From the NCBI GenBank assembly GCA_024762925.1, contig JANTGM010000046.1, positions 1-42,735 on the forward strand: 42,735 nucleotides of DNA, read 5' to 3'. Shown here one piece after another: positions 8,360 to 15,937 of the stretch (position 1 is its first letter; the number at the start of each line of letters is the position of its first letter). The translations under genes were made by a program, and so were the position numbers. This DNA is from Kofleriaceae bacterium. Its GTDB lineage: Bacteria; Myxococcota_A; Polyangia; Haliangiales; Haliangiaceae. The notes beneath the pieces are model-generated. The model worked only from the letters and a program-made list of their open reading frames with translations. It was not told where the DNA came from and made no database searches.

Positions 8360-9505
8360 GTGGATTTTTCAATCACCCCGGACCAAAAAGCGTTCCGGAG
8401 ATCGGTTGCCGAGTTTGCCAAGCTCGAGCTTCAGGGTGACGTACGAGCTCGCGAGACGAGTGGCGAGTTTTTCTGGGACGGCTGGAAAACGTGCGCAGAG
8501 TTTGGAATCCAGGGCATGCCGATGCCAGAAATGTATGGCGGGCTTGGGCTCGATGTGACGACATGTCTTATCGCAATGCAAGCTCTGGGAAGGCACTGCC
8601 GTGATAGTGGCTTTCTCTTTTCGCTCAACTCGCACATGTGGACGTGCGAGATTCCCATCCTCGACTTTGGCACCGAGGAGCAAAAGTCTCACTACTTGCC
8701 GCGCATGGTTAATGGCTCCCTTGTTGGCGGTCATGCGATGACCGAACCGGGCTCTGGTTCGGATGCCTACAGCATGCGCACCACTGCAGTAAAAACAAAC
8801 GCCGGCTATGTGCTCAATGGCTCCAAGGTTTTCATCTCCAACGCTCCCATCGCCGACGTCTTGCTCATCTTCGCAAGCACCGATCGCGATCTTGGCTGGG
8901 CAGGAATCACAGGGTTTCTCGTAGAGAAGGACAACCCGGGACTTCACGTTGGCAAGCCGCTTAGCAAGATCGGGCTGAAGACGTCGCCAACCGGGGAGCT
9001 CACACTAGAAGACTGTTTCGTGCCTGAGAGCGCCATTCTTGGTCGAATTGGCCAAGGTTCGGCGATCTTCAGTGCAGAGATGGAGTGGGAGCGCTCCTGC
9101 CTCTTTGCCTGTCATCTTGGTGCGATGCAACGACAACTCGACGAGTGTGTGCAGTATGCCAAGGACAGAGAACAATTCGGAGAACCCATCGGCAACTTCC
9201 AGGGAGTCTCGCACAAGATTGCCGACATGCGGGTTCGCATCGAGCTTGGGGAGATGATGCTGCACAAAGTCGCTTGGATGAAGAGCCGCGGCAAGCGCGC
9301 ACCGCTAGAGTCCGCGATGGCGAAGCTTGTGGTGAGCGAGGCCTACATGGCCAGTAGCATCGATGCCCTCCATTTGCGAGGTGGCTACGGCTTCATGAGT
9401 GAGTACGAGGCTGACCGCGACCTGCTCGACGCTGCGGGTGGCAAGATCTACTCGGGTACTTCAGAGATCCAACGGAATATCATCGCGCGTTTCTTGGGGT
9501 TGTAG
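8360..9505 (+). CDS. Acyl-CoA-dehydrogenase-family flavoprotein, likely acting on a carrier-bound thioester
   Basis: This is a 381-residue, full-length acyl-CoA dehydrogenase starting at GTG 8360. FAD-contacting motifs are present: M-T-E-P-G-S-G-S-D at about 127-135, the K-V-F-I-S-N block near 156-161, and the C-terminal G-T-S-E-I-Q-R-N-I-I-A. In the medium-chain enzyme the catalytic base is the Glu of Y-E-G-T; here that position is Ser365 (Y-S-G-T). A Glu-Arg pair (Glu244-Arg245) occupies the helix where isovaleryl-CoA and long-chain dehydrogenases keep their base, so the enzyme should still be active. Family members with this arrangement include the prolyl-carrier dehydrogenases of pyrrole biosynthesis (PltE/RedW type). 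Sandwiched between carrier protein and adenylation ligase, it probably oxidises an aminoacyl- or acyl-S-carrier. Substrate unknown. Confidence 0.93.
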   Translation: MDFSITPDQKAFRRSVAEFAKLELQGDVRARETSGEFFWDGWKTCAEFGIQGMPMPEMYGGLGLDVTTCLIAMQALGRHCRDSGFLFSLNSHMWTCEIPILDFGTEEQKSHYLPRMVNGSLVGGHAMTEPGSGSDAYSMRTTAVKTNAGYVLNGSKVFISNAPIADVLLIFASTDRDLGWAGITGFLVEKDNPGLHVGKPLSKIGLKTSPTGELTLEDCFVPESAILGRIGQGSAIFSAEMEWERSCLFACHLGAMQRQLDECVQYAKDREQFGEPIGNFQGVSHKIADMRVRIELGEMMLHKVAWMKSRGKRAPLESAMAKLVVSEAYMASSIDALHLRGGYGFMSEYEADRDLLDAAGGKIYSGTSEIQRNIIARFLGL

Positions 9506-11122
9506 TTGGCGTTCCTCGTTCACGATCTGTTGCGCAGAAGCGCTAAGAAAACTCCCGACGCTCTCGCGGTCCAGGGGCCCAAGCAGTCGCTCACGTATGC
9601 CGAGCTCGACGCTCAGAGTGACGCACTGGCTCAGCATCTACGAGCAAATGGCGTGGCTACCGGCACTCCTGTCGGAATCGCCATGCACAAGAGCCTTGCA
9701 TCGATAGTCGGGGTCTACGGCATTCTCAAGGCAGGGGCATGCTACGTGCCCATCGATGCATTTGCTCCTGCGCAACGCAGTGCCGCAATCATCGCCAACA
9801 CCAAGCTTCGCCACCTGCTCACAACCGCAGATCGGGTCGCAACTCTAGCGACCGAACTCAAGAGCTGCGAAGAGAGTGCGACGCTTCAGCACCTCTTCCT
9901 TCCAACACCGCCAAAGGCTGGGGTTTTGGCGCCAAAAGGCACCACCTTAACGGTCTGGACTGAGCCCATCGAATCGCCCCCGCTGCCGGCCATCACGGAC
10001 ACTCATGTCGCTTATGTGCTTCACACCTCAGGCTCGACAGGCACCCCAAAAGGCGTCGCCATCACGCACCGAAATGCACTGTGCTTTGTTGAGTCTGCAT
10101 CGCAGTATTGGGAGGTATCGGCAAGCGACCGACTGTGTAGTCAAGCACCCCTTCATTTTGACCTCTCGGTCTTTGACTTGTACGTGGCAGCCCACGCGGG
10201 CGCCAGCATTGTTCTTATTCCCGAGTTCTATGCCGCTTTTCCAAAGAAGATGGCCAGTGCCATCGATAGCCACGAAATCACTATTTGGAATTCCGTCGTG
10301 TCCACACTGACTCTCATGATGGAGCGAGGCAAACCCGAGACCGCGAGTTTTTCGAGCCTCCGCTCAGTGATTTTCTCAGGCGAGGTAATGCCCGCACGAT
10401 ACTTGCGCCGCCTTCATGAGCACATGAAGTACGCTTCCTTCTTCAACGTATACGGCCAAACCGAGGCAAACTCTTCGCTGGTGTACGCGGTCGATAGGAA
10501 TGCGATTCCCGACGAAGACGACTGGAAGGTGCCACTAGGAACAACCCTGCCAAACTTCGATGTCTTCTTGGTCGCGCCCGATGGCACAGAAATAACCGAG
10601 GTAGGTGTGCGTGGTGAGCTCTTCGTTCGGGCCCATACCGTAGCCGCTGGCTATTGGGGGAACCCTGTCCTTAGCAGCGAAAAATTTGTCATGGATCCTC
10701 GCCCCGCGCAGCGAGAAAGTCGTGCATCGGTCTATCGGACAGGTGATGTTGCTTACTGGGGCGAAGATGGCAACTACTACTTTGGGGGTCGCACTGATGA
10801 CATGATCAAGAGTCGTGGCTACCGAATTGAACTTGGTGAAATTGATCTCGCCCTGCTCTCCTGTAGCGGTGTTGAGAGTGCAGCGGCTATTGCCATCCCA
10901 GACGACGAAGTTGGCAACCGAATTCTGGCGTTCGCAACGATTGCCAAGCACAGTCATCTCGATGGCAAGGCAATCCTTGCCCACTGCCGAGGTCGGGTGC
11001 CCAAATACATGATCCCAGAAGTGCTTTACCTCGAGGCGGATCTCCCGCGAACATCCACCAACAAGATTGATCGCAAGGCGCTTAGAGTTCTTGCTCAAGA
11101 GAGGCAGGAGACGAAGGAGTGA
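9506..11122 (+). CDS. Stand-alone amino-acid adenylation-type ligase (ANL superfamily)
   Basis: This is 538 residues, with a TTG start at 9506 immediately after the TAG of the dehydrogenase. All main adenylation cores are visible: A3 H-T-S-G-S-T-G-T-P-K-G (173-183), A4 F-D-L-S-V-F-D (218-224), A5 N-V-Y-G-Q-T-E (314-320), A7 Y-R-T-G-D (410-414), A8 G-R-T-D-D-M-I-K-S-R-G-Y-R (428-440). A10 has catalytic Lys520 in T-N-K-I-D-R-K. Asp219 in the A4 core is the residue that usually binds the alpha-amino group of an amino acid, favouring an aminoacyl rather than a fatty-acyl substrate. Overall resemblance is to DltA and the free-standing A domains PltF/RedM. It would form an aminoacyl-AMP and load the neighbouring carrier. 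The specificity pocket cannot be assigned with confidence by eye. Confidence 0.92.
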   Translation: MAFLVHDLLRRSAKKTPDALAVQGPKQSLTYAELDAQSDALAQHLRANGVATGTPVGIAMHKSLASIVGVYGILKAGACYVPIDAFAPAQRSAAIIANTKLRHLLTTADRVATLATELKSCEESATLQHLFLPTPPKAGVLAPKGTTLTVWTEPIESPPLPAITDTHVAYVLHTSGSTGTPKGVAITHRNALCFVESASQYWEVSASDRLCSQAPLHFDLSVFDLYVAAHAGASIVLIPEFYAAFPKKMASAIDSHEITIWNSVVSTLTLMMERGKPETASFSSLRSVIFSGEVMPARYLRRLHEHMKYASFFNVYGQTEANSSLVYAVDRNAIPDEDDWKVPLGTTLPNFDVFLVAPDGTEITEVGVRGELFVRAHTVAAGYWGNPVLSSEKFVMDPRPAQRESRASVYRTGDVAYWGEDGNYYFGGRTDDMIKSRGYRIELGEIDLALLSCSGVESAAAIAIPDDEVGNRILAFATIAKHSHLDGKAILAHCRGRVPKYMIPEVLYLEADLPRTSTNKIDRKALRVLAQERQETKE

Positions 11123-12189
11123 AGACGAAGATTCGAGAGCTGCGCCCCGAGGACATGCAGAGTTTCGCCGAACTCACAGCTTCTCGAGACAATTTGACCC
11201 GCAAGGAGTCAGATGCGCGAGCTGAGGTCGTCGAATGGGTGGCTTTTCGCAATCCGACTCGAGATGACTCCCCGCACTACTTTGTGGGGGTGCAGGGAGA
11301 CCGAGTCGTTGCTCACCTCGGTCGCATGCCCACGCTGTTTCAAATCGGTGGTACTCGCGAGATGGCCTCGTATTTTCATGATCTGTATGTACATCCCGAG
11401 CTCAGGCAGGAAGGAGCCCAAGGCTTTTTCCTCTCGATGAAGATGTATCGCAAGTGCGAAAAGGCCAGTAAGAGTTTTTCTGCGATGATCTGGACGAACG
11501 AGATTAATATAGCGCTCCAGAAGGCTCGTAAGTACAAACAAATGTGGACCGACAAGCGCGTGATGGTCTTGGGGCTGAGGCAGAAAATTGAGAAGCACGT
11601 ATCGGGCACTGCTGCGGTTCCTGCGGTGAAGGCGGCGCGTGCCTTCATTAGCGCGGGAATTTGGGCCAACAACCTGCGCCTGCGCACGAAAGCGCGGGTA
11701 GAGCGGATTGAGAACTTCGATTCGCGTTTTGACATCCTTAGCGAGAGAGCCGCTCCGAGAATTGGTATCTGCCCGCACAAGAGCAGCGAGTATTTGAACT
11801 GGAAGTATGCGCATCGGCCTCATCTGGACTTTGCAGCATTTGCACTTCACGACGAAGCCGGGCAACTCAGCGGCTTCTGCGTCGTCATCAACCCCGATGA
11901 AACCCACACCGGCTCGATTGCCGAGCTCCTTGTTGTTGATAACGATCGCCCGGGAATCCATGCGCTGCTAGAGCGAGCAGTGCGACATCTAGAGAGTGTT
12001 GGCGCCGAAAGAATCGAGGCGGTTGCCACCAATCCAATCTACAGCCAAGCGCTACACGAACGCCTCTTTCGGCGTGTAATGCGGGTGCCACTCTTCTTGG
12101 CGAAACCGGAAGCTTCACAACATCAGAACTTACTTCTCAGCCCAAGCAATTGGCACATGGGACTCGGCGACTCAGAAGGCCCATTCTAG
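11119..12189 (+). CDS. GNAT-fold acyltransferase, terminal gene of the carrier cassette
   Basis: This is 356 residues. The GTG start at 11119 overlaps the TGA of the ligase (GTGA), and AGGAG at 11106-11110 is a good ribosome-binding site. The N-terminal half is a GNAT domain: the Y-F-H-D-L-Y-V-H-P strand is followed by the pyrophosphate-binding R-Q-E-G-A-Q-G turn at 96-102. The C-terminal part (about 215-330) looks like a second, more degenerate GNAT-like module. GNAT enzymes move acyl groups from CoA or carrier-protein thioesters to amines or hydroxyls. Translational coupling to the ligase suggests it offloads the carrier-bound group, perhaps onto a sugar nucleotide or lipid-linked glycan. 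Acceptor unknown. Confidence 0.85.
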   Translation: MKTKIRELRPEDMQSFAELTASRDNLTRKESDARAEVVEWVAFRNPTRDDSPHYFVGVQGDRVVAHLGRMPTLFQIGGTREMASYFHDLYVHPELRQEGAQGFFLSMKMYRKCEKASKSFSAMIWTNEINIALQKARKYKQMWTDKRVMVLGLRQKIEKHVSGTAAVPAVKAARAFISAGIWANNLRLRTKARVERIENFDSRFDILSERAAPRIGICPHKSSEYLNWKYAHRPHLDFAAFALHDEAGQLSGFCVVINPDETHTGSIAELLVVDNDRPGIHALLERAVRHLESVGAERIEAVATNPIYSQALHERLFRRVMRVPLFLAKPEASQHQNLLLSPSNWHMGLGDSEGPF

Positions 12190-12310
12190 AGGTATCAGTG
12201 ACCGATGAGTTGACAAGAGTATCTGTGCAACAGTCAGCTTCGCTAGTGGCTCTATTGACGCTACAGGCAGCTCGGTGCGCTTCTAACAAAGCGGGCAGGC
12301 CTACAACCTC

Positions 12311-12988
12311 TTGACCGCTCTTCTTCTGCTGCTCGCGGCCATTGGGGTCTATGCCATAGGCACCCGAACGATTGGCAAGTGGGATGGTGGTTTGACACGT
12401 CTTGGGCAAAGCTATGGGCTTCTATTGGAAGCGCCCACCGACGGCGAGAAGAACCGACGAGCTGGAGCGATTCTCGGGGTTGAGCTTCGACTCTGGAGGG
12501 AGACCAACACCTTCTCGCCAGAACAAAGCGGCCGTACGCGTCTTCGAATCGAGGCGCTCGACAACTCTGTTGCGTGGTCCTGTGCCTTCTACAACAAGCA
12601 TGCCGCTGTGCCCAAAGTTGGCACCGAAGTAGCGATTGACGACCCTGTCCTTGGGCGCCACGCCAGATGTGTATCCACAGCGCGGCACGATCCGAACGAG
12701 GGTCTCTCAGAAGAAGTACGACTACAACTATTACAGTGGTTCACTCCGAAGAGCTTTCGACTTCAAAGGCATCTCGTGCGGTGGGTACGCATTGGCGAAG
12801 GCCTCATTGAAGTCGACGCTGTCGGGCACGTCTTTACGGAGAAGTATGTGGAGCAACTGCTGGCGGAGGTTGTTGGTTTCGTCCTAGCCCTTCGAGGCAC
12901 GCCACTGTGTGGAGAGCCACTTGCCGCTCTCCGATCCTCACGTCTCCCGATTGCGCGTGCCCTTCCCAGTAGGTCCGACAAGGACTGA
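12311..12988 (+). CDS. Hypothetical membrane-anchored or secreted protein
   Basis: This is about 225 residues from a TTG at 12311, starting with a hydrophobic segment (T-A-L-L-L-L-L-A-A-I-G-V) that could be a signal anchor. The remainder is a mixed alpha/beta soluble domain with Cys residues (Cys91, Cys119) and no family I recognise. The start is uncertain: a 38-codon frame beginning GTG 12198 ends in a TGA that overlaps this TTG (TTGA), so the true N-terminus could differ. It lies just downstream of the GNAT gene in the same direction and is probably part of the same transcription unit. It converges with the beta-barrel gene, only 40 bases away. Confidence 0.6.
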   Translation: MTALLLLLAAIGVYAIGTRTIGKWDGGLTRLGQSYGLLLEAPTDGEKNRRAGAILGVELRLWRETNTFSPEQSGRTRLRIEALDNSVAWSCAFYNKHAAVPKVGTEVAIDDPVLGRHARCVSTARHDPNEGLSEEVRLQLLQWFTPKSFRLQRHLVRWVRIGEGLIEVDAVGHVFTEKYVEQLLAEVVGFVLALRGTPLCGEPLAALRSSRLPIARALPSRSDKD

Positions 12989-13028
12989 CTGGCCAGCTTT
13001 GGCATCGTCACGTCTGCTGGGCCAGAGG

Positions 13029-14375
13029 CTACTGCTGCTGTCCGCCCGTCGCAGCTGCACCACCATTCGCCGAGCCGGTGGTTTGGCCTCCGCCAAAATC
13101 GCTTGCGCCACTCTCCACCCGATCGCTGGAACGGCGAGGGACCTGTGCGGCAATCGCTGCGGGAAAACGTCCAGTCAAGACCACAAGTCCCTGCGTCTGT
13201 GAGGTGATGGCTTCAAACTGCATCATGTCAGCAAGAACATCATTCTGCGTTTGCTTGCTGGTTTCGAGCCGAAGTCCCAATTGCCAAGCTCGCGTGAGTT
13301 CCATTGCAATACTGAGGTCTGCGCTTGCTCGCTCGGTTGTCCCCCTAGCTTGGTCAAGTGTGACATCGATAATGTCACCGGTCGCGTATGCGGCCGCTAC
13401 GCCCGCAACCATCGGACGCTTGGTGGGCAGTGGCATCGTGACATTGGTAAAGTACTGAGTGTTAACCGTCGTATCACCACCGAAGAGGTTGGCCGCCACA
13501 CCTCGAGTCCAACCGATAGAAGCGCGCCCACGTTCGTGTGAGTAGGTCACTGCTGCCGACGCTCGAGGAACCGTGAGCCCGCGAGCGAGTCTTGGGTACT
13601 CCCCGATCACATCCAAGCCAAGAGAGGCGTTAGTTGAGAACGACGCATTGACATTCCAAGTCCAGAACGCCCCGGGCCCCAATGTGAGCGAACGCTGCAG
13701 ATCAGGAACTTCTTGTTTGTTAAACCCCGTTCGAAAGTCGACGCCTACGAGATGCCTTCGAAACCCGCGCTCTACTCGTATTCTGTGCTCGATATTGGTT
13801 GTCTCACCAGACTGTTCCACACCGCTCGTCGGAATGAATTTGCCCCCAACGATTGAGGTCTCGCCTGTGAGATTCTGCGTGAGCTGATGGCGATACGACA
13901 AGCTCGCGTTGTAGGCGATGAATTCGACGTCGCCATCGGGCAAGAGATCACCTTCTCCCACGACCTCATTGCCAGCTTGATCAAATCCATTCACCCGCCC
14001 CGAGTTGAAGCCAGCTCCCATACGCAAGCTGCCACGCGCCGATGTTGCCAAGATATTCTGATAGGAGAGTGTGTTGTTGTAGGAGTTGGCCTCGCTGTTG
14101 CGAAGAAAAAGCCGGGCCCCAAAAACATAGAGCAGATTGTGGATCCCTCGCCGATGCTCGTATGCCGCAGCCAACCCAGGGGCTAGGTCTGAGAAGCCAT
14201 CGGCCTCGGGCTGCTGGGCTGCGTTGACATCATCGGTTGCAGGCACGCCCAGAATATTTGTCGAGTATCCAGTGCTCGCCGAGCCGGTTGCTACCAAGCT
14301 TGTATCTGCTTGCGCTCCCTGCGTGGCGCACAACACCACCAACAATCCTCCACCGAGCGCTAGCCTACTGAGCAT
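13029..14375 (-). CDS. Outer-membrane beta-barrel protein of a polysaccharide locus
   Basis: This is 448 residues from the ATG at 14375; a leader back to 14399 seems non-coding. A cleavable signal peptide ends A-Q-A before Asp. The rest alternates polar and hydrophobic residues with many Tyr/Trp/Phe at strand ends, short turns and long amphipathic strands, such as the repeated N-A-S-L/S-Y-R-H and A-S-A-A-V-T-Y-S-H patterns. This is typical of a 16-18-strand barrel. The C-terminal tail is Gly/Gln/Ala-rich low complexity. Barrels of this sort (EpsX/WzpX-like) export exopolysaccharide in myxobacteria, and the next gene is a flippase. Assignment to polysaccharide export is inference from context and fold. 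Confidence 0.75.
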   Translation of the reverse strand: MLSRLALGGGLLVVLCATQGAQADTSLVATGSASTGYSTNILGVPATDDVNAAQQPEADGFSDLAPGLAAAYEHRRGIHNLLYVFGARLFLRNSEANSYNNTLSYQNILATSARGSLRMGAGFNSGRVNGFDQAGNEVVGEGDLLPDGDVEFIAYNASLSYRHQLTQNLTGETSIVGGKFIPTSGVEQSGETTNIEHRIRVERGFRRHLVGVDFRTGFNKQEVPDLQRSLTLGPGAFWTWNVNASFSTNASLGLDVIGEYPRLARGLTVPRASAAVTYSHERGRASIGWTRGVAANLFGGDTTVNTQYFTNVTMPLPTKRPMVAGVAAAYATGDIIDVTLDQARGTTERASADLSIAMELTRAWQLGLRLETSKQTQNDVLADMMQFEAITSQTQGLVVLTGRFPAAIAAQVPRRSSDRVESGASDFGGGQTTGSANGGAAATGGQQQ

Positions 14376-14444
14376 GCCCGCATCATAGCGAAAGCACACC
14401 TCATTGACTATGATCCAACACTCACCCGCGGCGCACCTTCTCTC

Positions 14445-15932
14445 TTGTCTCTCGCTAGCACAGCAATAATCGGCGCCGTATGGATGGTGGTCACCAGGCT
14501 TGGTGCGCGCCTCGTCGGATTGCTCGGAACTCTCGTCATCACCCGCTTCCTCTCGCCTGAGGTTATGGGGGAAGTCGGTGTCGCAGTTGTTGCGGTCTTG
14601 ACAGCACAGTTCGCATCCGACTTTGCTTTTGGCCAGTACATCGTCGTCAAATCAAAAGACGATCCGGGTGCGGTCTTTCATGCGTTCTTCTTTAACCTGA
14701 TCTCCACCATTTTGGCGGCTGCGACGCTGCTTCTTCTGGCGGGCCCATTGGGAGACTTGCTCGGCGCCGAAGAAATGGAGCGCTATCTCCCGGTCATGGT
14801 GCTCTCCATGGTTTTTGAGCGCATCGCACGGATCCCGGAATCGATTGCCCTTCGCGAGCTGCGCTTTAAACTCTTCTCGGTTGCTTCTGCGGTCAGCGAG
14901 ATGGCCTACGTTGGCGTTTCGCTTGGCATGGCTGCTGCTGGCTATGGCGGCGATTCCATCGTCTGGGCCAATGTCGCGCAATACGGCATCCGCTTCTTGT
15001 GGCTTGGTGGCGCTGTCGAACGTTCGCTTTGGTTCCACCCGGTGCGCATTACCTGGCGGCAAACCAAAGAGATGTTCCGTTTCGGTATTCCTCTTGCCGT
15101 TGGCAACGTGGCTCACTACTGTTCTACGAGCTGGGACAGACTCGTTGTAACGAAGCTCTTCGGAACCAGCGTGCACGGAGTCTATGCGCTAAGTAAAAGT
15201 CTTAGTTCGGTACCAGCGGACAACATCGGCGATGCGGTTGCCGATGTGCTCATGCCCTCGTTTGTCCGCATGGGTCCAGAGGAAGCTCGTGTCGCTGTTG
15301 TGAGAGCGTGTCATCTGGTCGCTGTCGTCGTGTATCCAATGGCGGCGGGGCTTGCGGCCGTCTCCCCCACCCTTGTCGCCGCACTCTTCAACGCAGAATG
15401 GGCAGGCATCGCCACGCCGCTCACCATACTCGCAGCTGTTTCACTGATTGACCCGCTTGGCGACACGATGGCGTCCTACCTAAAGGCTCGAGACATGCCT
15501 TGGGCTGTGATGGTGGTGCAGATTTCCTATCTAGGAGTTATTCTGGGATCCACCTTCGTGCTTGGCTACTACTATGGACTCTATGGTTCCTGCTTCGGTG
15601 TCGGTGTTGGCATGCTGTACCGGGCCTTGGCTGCCCTATACGCCGCGCATTACTATGACCAGGTGCGCATGGGTGAGATGCTGCTTGGCCTTGTGCGTGT
15701 GGCGCTGGCTGCCGCACTCATGGCGGGTGCGGTTGTGGGAGTCCGCATTCTCTTTACAAGCTCTCTCGAGAGCCCCGCTCTCGCCCTGTGCATTGAGATT
15801 GCAATTGGCGGGATTGCCTATATACCCGCGGTATTTCTCTGCGCCACCCCCATTGCTAAGGGTGTGGTCACCTGGATTCGCGATCGCCGAGCTGGCATCC
15901 ACGATGACGATGACGACGATGACAGCGAGTAG
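14445..15932 (+). CDS. Wzx-like polysaccharide flippase (MOP superfamily)
   Basis: This is 495 residues with about 12-14 membrane helices. The N-terminal helix with W-M-V-V-T-R-L-G and the L-G-T-L-V-I-T-R-F-L-S-P-E segment are typical of the PST/Wzx branch of MOP exporters, which flip undecaprenyl-linked repeat units across the inner membrane. A mid-protein F-R-F-G-I-P-L-A-V-type block and the S-W-D-R-L-V-V-T-K-L-F-G loop are also characteristic. The start is a TTG at 14445; no better start is visible without losing the first helix. The C-terminus ends in seven consecutive Asp codons (15903-15923) after a basic segment. The next gene follows after five bases, so the two form an operon. Confidence 0.9.
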   Translation: MSLASTAIIGAVWMVVTRLGARLVGLLGTLVITRFLSPEVMGEVGVAVVAVLTAQFASDFAFGQYIVVKSKDDPGAVFHAFFFNLISTILAAATLLLLAGPLGDLLGAEEMERYLPVMVLSMVFERIARIPESIALRELRFKLFSVASAVSEMAYVGVSLGMAAAGYGGDSIVWANVAQYGIRFLWLGGAVERSLWFHPVRITWRQTKEMFRFGIPLAVGNVAHYCSTSWDRLVVTKLFGTSVHGVYALSKSLSSVPADNIGDAVADVLMPSFVRMGPEEARVAVVRACHLVAVVVYPMAAGLAAVSPTLVAALFNAEWAGIATPLTILAAVSLIDPLGDTMASYLKARDMPWAVMVVQISYLGVILGSTFVLGYYYGLYGSCFGVGVGMLYRALAALYAAHYYDQVRMGEMLLGLVRVALAAALMAGAVVGVRILFTSSLESPALALCIEIAIGGIAYIPAVFLCATPIAKGVVTWIRDRRAGIHDDDDDDDSE

Positions 15933-15937
15933 ACCTA

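Noticed and set aside
9506-11122. Assigning proline as the substrate of the adenylation ligase
   Set aside because: Pocket residues read by eye do not clearly match the proline-specific pattern, so only an amino-acid-type substrate is claimed.
12210-12238. Perfect TTGACA as a possible -35 box
   Set aside because: No matching -10 element at 16-18 bases downstream.
12198-12314. 38-codon frame ending in TGA that overlaps the TTG start of the 12311 gene
   Set aside because: Start and ribosome-binding site are weak and the sequence has no recognisable feature; kept only as a note on the uncertain start.
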